Shown piece after piece: positions 24,351 through 36,665 of a stretch of 64,000 nt of DNA. Every line of letters starts with the position of its first letter. The first letter of the stretch is position 1. The position numbers and the translations under genes are program-made. The stretch is from Callipepla californica brunnescens (lineage: Eukaryota; Chordata; Aves; Galliformes; Odontophoridae), in the NCBI GenBank assembly GCA_023055505.1, contig JALIRH010000002.1, forward strand, positions 2,837,001-2,901,000, written 5' to 3'. The notes under the pieces were generated by a model. It saw only the letters and a program-made list of their open reading frames with translations. It was not told the DNA's origin and ran no database searches.

Positions 24351-24644
24351 CTCACTCTTGCTTGAAAGGGATGTTACCTCAGGGATTGGGACTTGTAGGG
24401 TAAAGAAACTGTGATCCAGCACAATGTTCAGAATGGTTTGCCAGGAAACACCAGTTTCCCTGCCAAATATCACCTGTTTGTGCACCTCTGCTGGAGCAAT
24501 CTGGACAGCTGGATTTGTTCTTCCAGAAAGGATGCGGGTTAGGACTTTTGTCTTTAAGATGAGCTCAGACTACACATCACTGACTGTGAAAGCAATGAGG
24601 TTTTTTCATCATTGCAAGGCCAGTATCATGGAAAAAGGGAGTGG

Positions 24645-24785
24645 AGAATCATAGAACCATAGAATCATTAGGATTGGATAAGATCACTAAGATCATCTAG
24701 TCCAATAGTCAACCCAACACCAACATGCCCCAATAAACCATGTCCCTCAGAGCCACACTTGACCTTTTCTCCAAAACCTCAAGGG
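24645..24785 (-). mobile_element. CR1 LINE 3' tail fragment
   Basis: GAATCATAGAACCATAGAATC is followed by GATCATCTAGTCCAATAGTC and AATAAACCATGTCCCTCAGA. It lies about 300 bp from a same-oriented copy of the same subfamily. Confidence 0.88.
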
Positions 24786-26414
24786 AGAAATAGAAATACT
24801 TGATTTGGGAAACACAAGTGGAATCCTTCAGATTTGCTTACACATTTTTGATGCCAAATGCTTTCAATTTGTTGAAATCAACTCCAGTTTAGTAACACCC
24901 AGTAACTGCAAAATTGGCTTGAACCAACTGACAACATACAACCCAGGAGATAGCAGCTTGTGACTCCCTGCCTTTCTGACACGTCTGTGGGAACTGTAAG
25001 TAGAAACAATTGCTCAGCAGGAAAGGCAAGCTTTGCAAAATCAAATTTTACTATGGGAAGAAGCTGTGGTTTTGTTCAACTAATTCTATTTTTATTTATT
25101 TTTTTTTTGAGTGTGTTTGTTTGCTTGATTTGCTTTTTCTTCCCTGAAAGCTCAACTGAAGTACACTGGTTTGGGTTAGTTTAGTGCCAGACATCTGCTT
25201 TTAACTTAGTGCCATGACACACAGTGGTTGCCTGTGAACACAGCTAAGACAACTCCCCCCTCTAGCCAGAAAAAGCAGATGAAAGCATGGAGGAGATTGA
25301 GGAAAATTAAAATTTGGCCTTTAAGTCTTATGTAGTGACTTCTATTGCTTTTTGCTACCATAGATAAGATATGACACTGCTTTTCCCAGAGTGGCACTCA
25401 GCATAGCTATCAGCCATCTTCAAGATGACTGCTACCCAAATTTCACTAACCTCACAGACTCAAACACTGCTTATAAAAGAAGGACACTCCGTTGCCCAGC
25501 ACTTTCCTTTTTTCCTCCATCCTTGAACTTAGCATCTCGCGATTTATGCTTTGAGTGTTTCTGAAGAGGAAATCATGTTGGAAAATGCTGAGGACCGGAA
25601 TAATGTATCCTTGAGTCATTCAGGTCAGCACTGCTGGGCTAGAACCATCAATACGAGCACTGCTCTGATCAGCTGAAAAATCGCAGGCAGGCATATTCAT
25701 TCTGGAGCTGCTCAGAGTCGGTTAATTCATGGAAACTTACAGCAGATGGCGATGCCAGCCCGTCTCCAGCTTCATTTCTTTAAGAAACTGCAGAGACAAG
25801 CTCTGAAGCGTTTCTGAAGTGTTTGTCCCAGTGCAGTGGTTCACACTGAGGTCGACCTTCTTAGGCACTATATTCTCAATTTTCCTAATATCCTAGGAGA
25901 AATGAGAGAAGAGGGGAGGACCATTAATTTGTCTGGTACAAGGAACATTTTAAAGATGATAAGCACAGCTGGATATAAGGGTTCAGAACAGTGTGGCCTT
26001 TGAAGATGTCAGGAGCAGGATCAGGGCTCAGCAGACAAGAAAATACTGTCCTGCCACTTCACTTGGTAGATCACAGAATCATAGAATCTGCCCATGTGAA
26101 ATCAACAGCCATGCAACCTGAAGGGCTTGTGTTGATGCAGTGGGTGAGGGGAAGAATTGACCCTATGAGCCCTGCCCATGCATTGGCTTAGATCGATGCA
26201 ATGGACTGTGCACTATGTACAGGAACAGCTCCTGGACATACACAGGCAGTGTAAAGAGCAAAGATGGGCACAAAACAAAAAAATTGTTGAGATGATAGCT
26301 GAGAAATTACAATTTTCTCTGTACATGTCTCTGAAGTGCTGTCCTGAATAGCAGCAACCAGCAAGATGGGGCTGGCCCACTTATCACACTGGAGATACAT
26401 AGGCTGCATCCTAT
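24786..26414. other. Intergenic, possible TATA promoter block, otherwise nothing recognised
   Basis: Besides the TATA-like block at 25472, there is a T-rich run at 25090-25108 and a stub of the CR1 tail (ATCACAGAATCATAGAATC, about 26071-26090) with no CR1 body next to it. Confidence 0.4.
25472..25478 (+). promoter_or_regulatory. TATA-box-like element of an unassigned promoter candidate
   Basis: TATAAAA sits about 28-33 bases before a pyrimidine-rich stretch (25502-25522) where a start site could lie. No downstream gene is recognised, so this may be coincidence. Confidence 0.2.
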
Positions 26415-26580
26415 ATGCAATATGGAGGCCATGTCCCTGAAGATATTCAAAATCAGGTTGGACAGGGCTCTGAGCAACCTGATCTAGCTGTAGGTGTCCC
26501 GGTTCATTGCAGGGAATTTGGACTGGATGACCTTTGAGAGTCCCTTCCAAATCAAATGATTCAATGGTTTTATGATTCCA
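26415..26580 (+). mobile_element. CR1 LINE 3' fragment
   Basis: CCTGAAGATATTCAAAATCAGG is followed by TTGGACAGGGCTCTGAGCAA, CTGATCTAGCTGTAGGTGTC, GACTGGATGACCTTTGAGAG and CAAATGATTCAATGGTTTTATG. It belongs to the subfamily with the CTGATCTAGCTGTAGGTG block. Confidence 0.9.
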
Positions 26581-27349
26581 CACTGAAATACACAACTTCC
26601 CAGCCTGATCCTTCTCTGTCCAGCACTGTAAGGTTATTATTTCCACTTAAACAACACTGGGAATGTGATTTATTTGGTCAGAGAGGAGCCTGGCCTCTCT
26701 TCTACACAAAGGTGAAGAATGGCTCTGGGTGTTGGTGTCTGGGTTGAAGGAACCAGTCTGGCCCCGCTGGGACATGTCTTTTGCCACTTCCCACAGCAGT
26801 ATAACTACCTGCTCTGTAGGCTGGTGGGTTAAATGAAAGCAGAGCTTGCAGACAGCAGAAATTTTAATCCCTCATTTTCCCCAAGAAGCAACAGCCTGAA
26901 CACAGGGGAATTTTGCATCAGAAAGAAAATATGTGCTAACACTAACATGTGCAAAGGTTTAGACCAGGCTGTCAAACAAACCATGATCACTCATTGTTTA
27001 GCAGTTATGGAACCAAGCTACATAAATCAGTGGCTGAACACTCTCAGAATTCATCCACCTTTCTCTTCCAAAAAACCTCAAGGAATTTAGAAGAGATGAG
27101 TTTAATAACTCTGTTGATCCCTCCAGCCAGCCTGGCTGTTTGTAGAAGGTGCTAATCCTCTGCTGAATGGAATGAGCAACATCTGACATGGTGGCTTGGA
27201 AGTAAGTACTTGCTCAAGGCCATGCCTACCCCTGTGTTGAGTGGGGCAGGTAATGTACTGGTTTCCCTGCTCTCAGAAATGCTGAATAAATTCTGACTGA
27301 AAAGAATCTGCGTTTTTCATGGAAAATTACAACGAGTGGAGCAGATACA

Positions 27350-27412
27350 ATTTGATGGTTGATAGTTGGACTAGTGGTCTTTTCCGGCCTTACTATGACC
27401 GTATGATTATTG
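27350..27412 (+). mobile_element. Degenerate CR1 LINE 3' end
   Basis: TTTGATGGTTGATAGTTGGACTAG is followed by TGGTCTTTTCCGGCCTTACT and ATGACCGTATGATTATTG. Diverged but in consensus order. Confidence 0.65.
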
Positions 27413-27819
27413 TTTCTTGGCCAGCCTCTAGGCAAGTCACTTACATTTCTCTGACAGTCTACATCTCTGTTTTGTTCTCATACAACACAACTGCACAACT
27501 TTCAACCATAACATTTACCCCCACTATTGCAGAAGTCTACCTACTCTGTTCAAAGGCTGTTCTGTGCAGGTTGCTCAGAACCTTACCTGGTCAAACTTTG
27601 AATATCCATAAGGCTGGAGATTCTGCAGGCTGTCTGGAAACCTAGCTCAGTGCTTAACCATGCTCAGTGGAAATTTTTCCAACATTTCTGGTTGGAAATT
27701 CCATTGATGATATTTGGGCTTGTTAACTCTCACAACTTTGAGAACAGCCTGGCTATAGCTTTTTCTAAGTCCCTTTTAGGCAGTGGAAGTGAGTGGTTAG
27801 ATCCTCCTTTCATCTCATC

Positions 27820-28030
27820 TTTAAAGCCAACCCAGCTCCCTCAGCAGCTCCACATGTGAACTCCAGCCCCACTAAATCTTGTTGGCCTCTGCACCAGTTT
27901 ACTGGTGCCAACTGTCCTGGAAGATCCCAAAACGTGACACAGTACTCCAGCAGCAGCCTCTCAAGTGCAGAAGGGAGATGAATAATCAGTTCCTCTAACC
28001 TGCTGGCTACCTCCTTGCTCATAGAGTCCA
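27820..28030 (-). mobile_element. CR1 LINE internal 3' region, antisense
   Basis: CTGTCCTGGAAGATCCCAAA is followed by ACGTGACACAGTACTCCAGC and CCTGCTGGCTACCTCCTTGC, matching the antisense CR1 segment upstream of its 3' tail. The tail itself is missing. Confidence 0.6.
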
Positions 28031-29060
28031 GAATGTGGTTAGTGCAAGGATGCGTTGCTTGATCATATCTGTGTTGAAATGCCACATTTTGCAAAAGGTA
28101 AATTTTACTGAAGCAAAGATTTGTAATTCATTTTGCTATGGGATTTCCATATTCTCCATACTCAAATAAGACTGCATACAAACTCCCTTCTTCTCCAGTT
28201 TTGACCACAAATTCATGGTGGGGCCTCATAAACTTTTCTCAGCTAAAGCTTCATTGAAATGGTTATGTTCTGGAAAGGCTCAGTTTCCAATAAATCAGCA
28301 TTTATTGATGGAAAAAACAAACAAACAAAAGAGTAATCAGGAAGCATTCCAGTCAGTTCCAGACAAATTTATTAATCTGCCTCATAAGGGACACAGAAGA
28401 CTTTCCTTCGATTTTGGAAAGGACCTGAGTTTTCAGTTTGTACCCAGGAAACATCTTTCTGATGTACAAACATGGCATGAAAGCTTTGTGTTTGTTGATT
28501 TTATTGTTTGTCTTTATTTGATTAAGAGAGTTAGAATTGGCCTTCCTTAGTTGTGATGAAAAACATCTTTTGGAATCAAAAGCATTTTTATGGCAATGTC
28601 TAAAGTCTTCAGAGCAATGAAAGGAGTTTGAATCCTCTCTAAAGACTTCCTTCTTCCCAGTGCTGTTTATTCATTGGATAAAGATAGGCTAAAACAAACA
28701 GAAACGACTGGTATAGACTTAAAAAATTAGTCACTAAAACAGAATTTTCTGTTATATTTCCTTCCTTCTTAAGATACTGTTTCTCGATCTCTCCAATACA
28801 GGCTGAACAGCCTCAGATGGCAGACAAAGCCAGCCTTTGTCTTGAACAAATTCTTCAGAGTTTTGGAAATAAATTATTCTGACATGCATGGGCAGTTTCT
28901 CAGATCACTCCCAACACACAGATCTGCTGTTCATCGTAGTCTTGGTCAGAGCTCCTGTCAACAGTTGTGTCTTGTCCAACCATATTCCTATGCCAAAGCT
29001 TTGTGCTCTGACTTCCCCTGAAAGGTTGTAATTCCTTGCTTTCCTCAATAGCTCACATGC
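28031..29060. other. Intergenic sequence, nothing recognised
   Basis: AT-rich, no repeats identified apart from a short AAACAAACAAAC run near 28317. Confidence 0.45.
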
Positions 29061-29135
29061 AGAATCATAGAATCATTAAGATTGGAAAGACACTAAGATT
29101 ATCTAGTCCGAACATCAACCCATCAAGAAGAAACA
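29061..29135 (-). mobile_element. CR1 LINE 3' tail fragment
   Basis: AGAATCATAGAATCATTAAG is followed by ATTGGAAAGACACTAAGATT and ATCTAGTCCGAACATCAACC. Confidence 0.88.
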
Positions 29136-29658
29136 TCCCTCCTTGGAAAAGTCTTGATGCTTAAGAGTAGACCAAAGCTGACGACCCATATTGCCTTCAG
29201 AGTTGTTCATAGTTCTTTCCTAAGGAGAACATTCATGAAGCTCAAAGATGTGAAGCCCTTTTGGGCATGAGTTTATAGCAAAATATCAATTTCTTCTTGT
29301 TCCATGGCAAAAACACCTGCTAGTCAGTCCAAAGTGGTCAAAACGCTAAAGGGAAGGAGTTCAACTTGAGGCCACTTGAGCAATTACTAGCAAAAACACC
29401 TTTTGTTGTTGTTTTTGAAGCTCCTTATGTGTTTAGTCCTTGGAAAAACAGATTGGCTTAGAAAAACATAAAAAGTGTGTGAGAATTATTTGACTTTCGA
29501 AAAGACAATAAATGAGAAAACAGTATGCATTTCATCTGGCACATTTCCATGTTCAGATCCCAGTGCAGTGTGTAATTTATGTTGCAGAAACACTGCCATT
29601 TCAGAGGTGGAGATCTTTAAATTGGAGACCAGCAAGGGCAACACATGGCATGTATGAC

Positions 29659-29679
29659 AAAAAAAAAAAGAAAAAAAAG
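29659..29679. repeat. A-rich simple repeat
   Basis: An A11 run, G, then an A8 run, in otherwise unassigned sequence. Confidence 0.8.
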
Positions 29680-30310
29680 ATTTCTGACTGCTGATCATGC
29701 TAGAACCCAATCTGTACTCAAAGGAAAGTAAGGAAAAGGAAACCAATGAAACCAACAAAAGAAAAGATCTTTTCATCTACATGATGTGTGTAACAAATTA
29801 GTGGGGCTCATCACAGGGTGTCATGGAGGCCAACATTATGAATGGGTTCACAAAGAATTTCTTCAAAACCCTGGGGAATTTCATTAGGACAACTAAGCAC
29901 AGTAATCTGGCTTCAAGCATGTTTCTGGAAGCATCTGTGTTTCACTCAGGCAATCTCCAAACATCTGCTCCACTGGAAAAAGCAGCAGATGCACAAAGAT
30001 GCACTGACAGCGTTGTTTATTGCCCGGTGTGGCAAGGAAAGTCTGGGGGTTAATGAGATAATCTCCTATTTCACAGGATGTGGAGGTCAGATTTTCAGCT
30101 GCTGTAAATGAGTCTAGCTTCCTATGCTTCCATGAGGCCCTGGAGATTTATCCTTGCCAGCAACCTGGCCCTGTTTGTCTTTTCTAGATACAACAGGACA
30201 ATAGTTTCCAGCATGCCCCCAAGAGCTTCCCTCACATTGCAAAGGGTCCTAGCAAAGCTCTTCTGACTTGAAGTGCATAGAGGAGTTTCCCCATTTCTCT
30301 TTGGCCTTTT

Positions 30311-30545
30311 AATCATAGAATTGTTAAGGCTGGAAAAGACCACTAAGATCAACTAGTTCAACCACAAACCCATCCCCACCATACCCACTAAACCATGTCA
30401 CCAGTGTAACATCAAACCTTTTCTTGAACACCTCTATGGACAGTGACTCCACCATGTCCCCGAGGAGCCTGTTACAGTGCTTCACCACTCTTTCTGAGAA
30501 TAATTTTTTCCTAATACTCAACCTGACTCTCAGTTCTGTGTCCAC
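30311..30545 (-). mobile_element. CR1 LINE 3' fragment
   Basis: AATCATAGAATTGTTAAGGC is followed by TGGAAAAGACCACTAAGATC, CACTAAACCATGTCACCAGT, GACAGTGACTCCACCATGTC, GAGCCTGTTACAGTGCTTCA and CACTCTTTCTGAGAATAATT. Confidence 0.92.
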
Positions 30546-32340
30546 GTGGGCAATGCAGGTGTCCTGATGGATATGTTCAGACACTACAACTGCAGCCAAA
30601 CATGGAGGTCAGTCAAGGAGTAAGTTAGCAGACATCCCTCCAGTGCTTAGCCATTCCTATTTTTCTCTTCTTCCCTATTTGTGAGTCTTTCTCTCCCTTC
30701 AGAACTGCCTTCAGAGTCAGAAAAGCTAGTTTAGGAGCTTTACAGTACAACATGGGCTTCATGAACAATGCTCATTTCTTGGAATTCATCAGATATTTGG
30801 CCTTTGAATATGTGGAGAAAGGTGTACAATATATCAGCTAAATTGTGATAATGCAAGCCAACCAAAAACAAATGCAACACCATTCTCTCTCCAGCAGAAA
30901 ATAAAATAAAATAAAATCACACATACTCAGCACAATAGGGGCAGCTATTTGGCAGCCCATAGCCCTTCCCATGGGACCACTCTGCCTGTTCCTGAAGGAA
31001 CTGCCACCATCACGTTACATTATAAAGTTCCTTTCCCTGTAAGTCGCTAAACAAACTGTGCTAATACCCATCAGATGGACTGATCCCAGCTGCTCAGAAG
31101 ATGGATGGCTGTGACACAGATCGGTATCTGATCCTGACGTAACACTGAAGAGATTTCCCTCCCCCAGTTCCCACCCCTTACAATATCCTATTTCACAAGA
31201 GTAATTGTTAGCAATCCCCAGCAAACAGCTCAGAGCCTGGAAATGACATTTAGAGATGAGATCTGCTCCTGCTCCAAAGGATTTACACCAGCTGGCTGAG
31301 TCACAGTAGGCAAATACAGAGAAATGTTGCCTCCAAATAACACCGATGAGGCTGAGAAGTTTTGTGTTTCCTGAGATGGTGGCAGCCCATAGATAACAGG
31401 TGATATCAGCCTTTTCTCTGCTGGGTTGATTACCATGGATCCCCTGCAGAGCCGACATCATTTACCAAGATCTTTGTGATGAGAGGCTTGGGATTTATTG
31501 TCCTCTGAAACCAAAATATCATGTTGATGCTAAAGACTGTGCCTTCCACCAAGCAGTAGCAGGGCAGTGTAAAGAGGATGCCATGAAGATGTTCTGAGCG
31601 GCTCTAGGTGTCAAGGCTTTATTTTTCCTTGTGATAATGCAATTTACCTGACTTCCAAGGTAAAACTGATCACCTGGCCCTTGACATGTTTTAAAAGCAA
31701 AAAAGTCAATGAACTTTAGCTGGAATTGTTAACTTCCCAGCAAGATTCATGTTAGACTTCCTCCTTCAGTTAATCAGCTGCAGCCTATCCATCAGCCTCA
31801 CAGGGGTCTGCCAGGGGTCTCTCCTACAGAGGACAGCCAAAGGTCTGGTTCCATCAGTCCCTCACCAGAGCCAGCACTTACCTAGTAAAATTAGTACAAA
31901 TAGGGATGCACTGCAGTAAACCTCTCCAAAAATATTCCTGTCCTCTGCATTTCTATGATTTTTTTTTTGCCAGCTTTTACTGTGGATACTGTAAGCTGGG
32001 AAACAGGGTGGATGCTCTGGCAAAGAAGAGAGAGCACAGCAAGATAGTTGTGGTATTGACCATATCTGGGACCAAGGCTGATTCACATTTAGCACTGATC
32101 ATACTTATTTTGGCCTATGTGTTGATACCCAGGAAGGTTTTCTGGGTATCTCATCTGCCCAGAGTCATGTTGCACACCACTTGAGTACATAGGGAGGGCT
32201 GAGCCAGAGGGACACCATTAGCACTACATGCTGATAGAGGATGCTGTAAAGCACCACAGCTGCATGAGATAAAACAGTAAATATCTCCCACAAGACCATG
32301 GTCCACTGAATTTCAGCTTTCCTTCTCTCCAGACTAGTGA
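30546..32340. other. Intergenic sequence, nothing recognised
   Basis: It contains an AAAAT pentamer run (30898-30917) and an AP-1-type TGAGTCA (31297-31303). The 148-codon minus-strand frame (31015-31461) has no recognised homology. Confidence 0.45.
30898..30917. repeat. (AAAAT)n simple repeat
   Basis: About four units of AAAAT. Confidence 0.8.
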
Positions 32341-32394
32341 ACACAGGAGTTGGACTTGCTGATCCTCATGGGTCCCTTCCAACTCAGGACTATG
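32341..32394 (+). mobile_element. CR1 LINE 3' terminal fragment
   Basis: ACAGGAGTTGGACTTGCTGATCC is followed by TCATGGGTCCCTTCCAACTC and AGGACTATGAAT. Confidence 0.75.
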
Positions 32395-33009
32395 AATCTC
32401 ACCCTACCTGGCCACTCATACCAGCCTACAGAGCTCAAACACATATCTCAATGGCACAGACACTGTAAAAACTACTCCTCCTACCCACCTGTATACTCTT
32501 GTAGCCCAGCAGCTAGATGAGTCTATTCCATGAGCTCCAGTAACAGAGACATGTCTGGGAGCTAAACATCCTGTAGTTCAGGATTGCCAAAAGAAAATTT
32601 CCTCCCTTGATTCAAATTCCACAGGCTTTTAGCAGCTGGACATAACCCAGGGTCTTGCTGTTGTTTTTTACTCTTCTCTCCTTATTCCCTCCCAAGGTGG
32701 ATGCATTTCTGAGTAGCACAGGCCACGGCTACATGTATTTTGACCCCTGAAAACCCAGCGCTTGATATCAGAAATCACCACCTCTTGTCCCCAGTGCTGC
32801 TAACTCTGAAGTCCGTTGCTTTGTGGTCACAGAAGCTTTCATTCCCATTTTGATACTTCTGACTGCACCTTAATTCCAGTGTGTGCTCTTGAGTCCTCAT
32901 TAATCCATAGAAGTGGAATGCAGTGCGTCAAGCCAGTGGGAATTACTCAGGTTTCCTGGTACTTAACTCATTTCTTTACTTTAACATTCTCTTCATGACC
33001 TGCTTTTGC

Positions 33010-33152
33010 CAACCCGGAGGTTGCCCAGGAAAGTGGTGGAATCACCATCCCTGGTAGATGGGAATGGTTTAGTAGGCATGGTGGTGATGGTTGATGGTTA
33101 GACTAGATGATCTTAATGGTCTTTTCCAATCTTCATGATTCTATGATTCTAT
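33010..33152 (+). mobile_element. CR1 LINE 3' fragment
   Basis: GTTGCCCAGGAAAGTGGTGG is followed by AATCACCATCCCTGGTAGAT, GTTTAGTAGGCATGGTGGTG, TTAGACTAGATGATCTTAAT and ATGATTCTATGATTCTAT. Confidence 0.95.
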
Positions 33153-34049
33153 CTCCTGGGTCCTCCTGTAGCACAGACCATCTTCCCAAATGCAAACCCC
33201 AGAAGAAACCCCTCTTATGCAACACCAGAGAGGAAAAGCCCTCCCTTGTAGACATAGCCAGGATATGCTGATGACCCCAAGCACATCTCCTCACCCTCCA
33301 GCACTTCATCAACCCTTAGGATCCAGCTCCTGTCCCACATCCCCGGCGTGGGCGTAAGTTCCCCTGAGGGAAATGCATACAAGGTGCTGAGGGATATTAC
33401 TGCACTGACAGCTGGATTTACACATTCTCCATCTGGACCAGACGTCACTTTTCACAGCTTATTGCTCTGCTTTGTGTCCAACACTGCTTCCCCCTCCCTC
33501 TTCCCCCTTTATGTATAGATATTTTATTGCAAACACTCTGGCTTTTTACGACCGGATTTTTCACGCTCTGGCCCACTTCCCCCATCCATTCTGTTGTCAC
33601 TTTTACCGTTAGCTGCTCCTGGATAAAAATAACAAGAGGGGACAGGTTTTGTGAGATGGTCTCCATGCTTATGGGAACCTACAGAGAACAGGGGGAAGAT
33701 TATACTGAACAACCAGGCTATCTGTCAGGATGAGCTGCTAATAATAAAAATACACTGGGTGAAAACACTGGTGTGTTGTAACTTACTAATTAATAGAAAG
33801 GCTGTTCTGCTCTTCTTTAAGGTCCCCTCCTAGGCAGAGAGCAACTGGGTGTTCATCACAATGTCCATCCCAACCTGAAACAGGAGCAAGTAGATGCTGT
33901 TTTAATTTCCCATCCAAATAATCCTTAATTACACTCAAATAAAATAATGATGGTTTTCATCCATCACTGAATATCTAGAAAGACAGTCTTGTTTGGAGAT
34001 GTTGATGAAACCCACAGGAGATCACACAAGAAGATCTGATTAAGATAAT

Positions 34050-34273
34050 CAAGTTAATGGCCTCAAGCTGTGCCAGAGTAGGTTCAGGTTGGATATTAGG
34101 AAATATTTCTTCTGAGAAAGAGTGGTGAGGATGCCCAGGGCAGTGATGGAGTACCTGGGGATTTTCAAGAAATGTGCAGATGTGGCATGGTTTAGTGGGC
34201 ATGGCAATGACTGGTCAGCTATTGGACTAAATGATTTTTAATGGTCTCTTCCAACCTTCATGATTCTATGATC
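34050..34273 (+). mobile_element. CR1 LINE 3' fragment
   Basis: GGCCTCAAGCTGTGCCAGAG is followed by TTAGGAAATATTTCTTCTGA, AAGAAATGTGCAGATGTGGC, GTTTAGTGGGCATGGCAATG and CCTTCATGATTCTATGAT. Confidence 0.94.
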
Positions 34274-36479
34274 CTGCTCTTATCCTGAGCACATCAGTCA
34301 TTGCCTCTATGCCAGTATTCTTGCCTGTGCAGATCAACACTTCTGGAGTCACACTGGAATATCATCTCTTATGCAAGTAAACTGCTGGCACAGCTCTTGA
34401 CATGACTTTGGCCATGCACAGTTAGAACCCTCCTAAATGACTCCCCAACACAAAATATCAGGAGTTATTGCCATTCTTTTCCCAGCAGGCAACTTGCATG
34501 CAGACACCTAATTTTGGTTATAGGGAGAGCTTATTAGTACTGGTGTACCTAGATCATTACTGTTAATCTCAAGGTAGTAAGAAATTCATTGACACTGGTG
34601 AATTTACTGTTATAGGTGGCCAATGTCAATGAGCTGTTATTGCAGCTGGTCCCCTTCTGGTTTGAGCATTACTCATATTGTACAGTCTTTTAGGACTGTT
34701 CCTTAAGGGATGAGAACTCAGTTTTACAGCCAAGGACTTTGCTAATGTTCTTGTTTACTTATAAAAAAGCCACCATAACTTATCCTTCACAGCAGTCCCC
34801 ACCTGCAGATCTGCTCTCTGCTGGCCTCTTCTCAAGAAAGCCCCATCTTCCTGCTTGTCCTCCTTGCACAGAGCTGCTCTCCTGGTTTCTCTTTCAGTAG
34901 ATTGACTTAAAAAGAAAGACAACTCTAAAAAAATGATCTGGATATTGCTGTTTCAGTAACAGCATGGGCAAAATCCATTTCGTTTCACCGCAGGCACCCA
35001 ACAGTTAGACATAAAATCTGAGTCCATCATTTAAGTTCCTTCTCTTGATTATATCTAAACAGATCATCTCATGCATGTTGTAGCTGAGACTTTTAAGATG
35101 TTAGCTATTTCTGGGGAAAAAAAATCCTATGAATACGGAAAATTCTCTTTTAAACCTATGAACATTGGCCAGATAGCATGAGCAACGGTAAGCTAAGGCT
35201 TTTTTGGCACAGAATTCACTTCCTTGCAGAGAAGGAAATACTTGATTTAGATACTGTAACTTTTTCTTGAAAACAATTCTTAGAAATAATTGTTCAGCAT
35301 TTTTTTCCAGACACATGGAAAGGAAGTTTCTGTAGTAGTTCATGAACACCTGGACGATGCGGATGATGCAACAGTTCAGCTCTGGGGATCTGACTTTCAT
35401 TTACATTTCACACTAAACAAAGGTACTGAAGTTGTACGCTTGTTTTTTTTCCACGTGAATTACACTGAGAACATCACAATTGTGATTCTAACTGGCAGGA
35501 AAGCATGGCTTCCAAGATGACAGGAACAATTTTCCCTGTCCAATTTGAATTCAAATAAGTATACACGTATTTTTCAGTTTCCTGGAAAGTGGAATATTTC
35601 CAAACATGGTGCACACCCAATGGAATTGTCATTTTATCAGCTCTGCAGCCAGTAGCAGAAAAACAGACATTGATACCAGCTGCAGCGCATTGCCTCAGGC
35701 AGCACCCAAGTTCCCTTGCTCCTGGGGTTAATCCCTGTGTGAACTCACCCAGGGCTTGAAAAATGGCAGGTTCAAGAGTTCCTGGCCCATAATCCTGGCC
35801 AGGTTTCACTGAAGACTAACTTGTACTCAGTTAAACCACTTTAAGCCCACGTTTATTTCAAAGAATGTCATGTTTGCTGAAATAGTACTTTCCCATGGCC
35901 CTTTTACTTTAAGGAAAATAAGAAGGACAATAATCTGAATAATTCCAATTGCAACAGTTGGTCTTTCATACGCTTATCCTTGATTTTACATGGACAACTG
36001 TGCAACCTTCCTAACCAAATGAAGGTCAAGTGCACATTATATATCCTCATATCTAGTATCTCATGCCAGAGATAGCCTGGAAACAGGACATAAGAACACA
36101 GATTTAAAATATCTTCAACCCAGTTGGTTCGCCTTCATCTTTCAACTTAGAGTTTCAAAGCACATCAGCAGTTCTCAGGTAAACAAAATGAAGCATTACT
36201 GACATTGGGAATTAACTTTAGGTTTAAGTATAAGTAAATCCAAGCATGTTAATGTAAAGAAATGTGAAGATAGGATAACCAAAAATATTTGCTCTGCTCT
36301 GTAGGAAGTCCACACAAAACCCAACTCATTATGAGAAGTGTTCCAGTTCCGTTGTCCATTTTTCAGCCATCAATTAGATGGAGGTACCCAAGGCCACATC
36401 AGATACTTCTGCTTTTCTCTTTCATTACGTGTTTTGGACAAAATTAACAAACAAATGTCAAGAGCTTTTTAAAAAGTTT
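34274..36479. other. Intergenic sequence with one exon-like segment
   Basis: AT-rich and repeat-poor. The only structured piece is 35311-35422 (see findings). No gene is assigned. Confidence 0.4.
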
Positions 36480-36665
36480 CTTTGCAAATGTACACGGAGG
36501 CAGTGGAATTTTCTTGCAATAACAGTCTTATGGCTGGAGTTGTTTAAATGTAGACGAGGCACTTGAGAATGAAGCAAAGAGACAGTCCCATTCTGCTCCT
36601 GCCGGGGCATGTGGACAGGATGACCTAATGAGTCTTTCCCATCTGCCACCCCTGTGGTTCTCTGA
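36480..36665 (+). mobile_element. Possible very old CR1 LINE 3' fragment
   Basis: The order TGGAGTTGTTTAAATGTAGACG, AGGCACTTGAG, GGACAGGATGACCTAATGAG, TCTTTCCCATC loosely follows the CR1 3' consensus (GGAGGTGTTCAAG, GGCACTT, GGATGATCT, CCTTCCAAC). The match is weak. Confidence 0.35.

Noticed and set aside
26188..26646. 152-codon minus-strand frame
   Set aside because: It largely overlaps the plus-strand CR1 fragment at 26415-26580. It is a shadow of repeat sequence.
31015..31461. 148-codon minus-strand open frame
   Set aside because: No recognisable domain and no nearby promoter or splice context.
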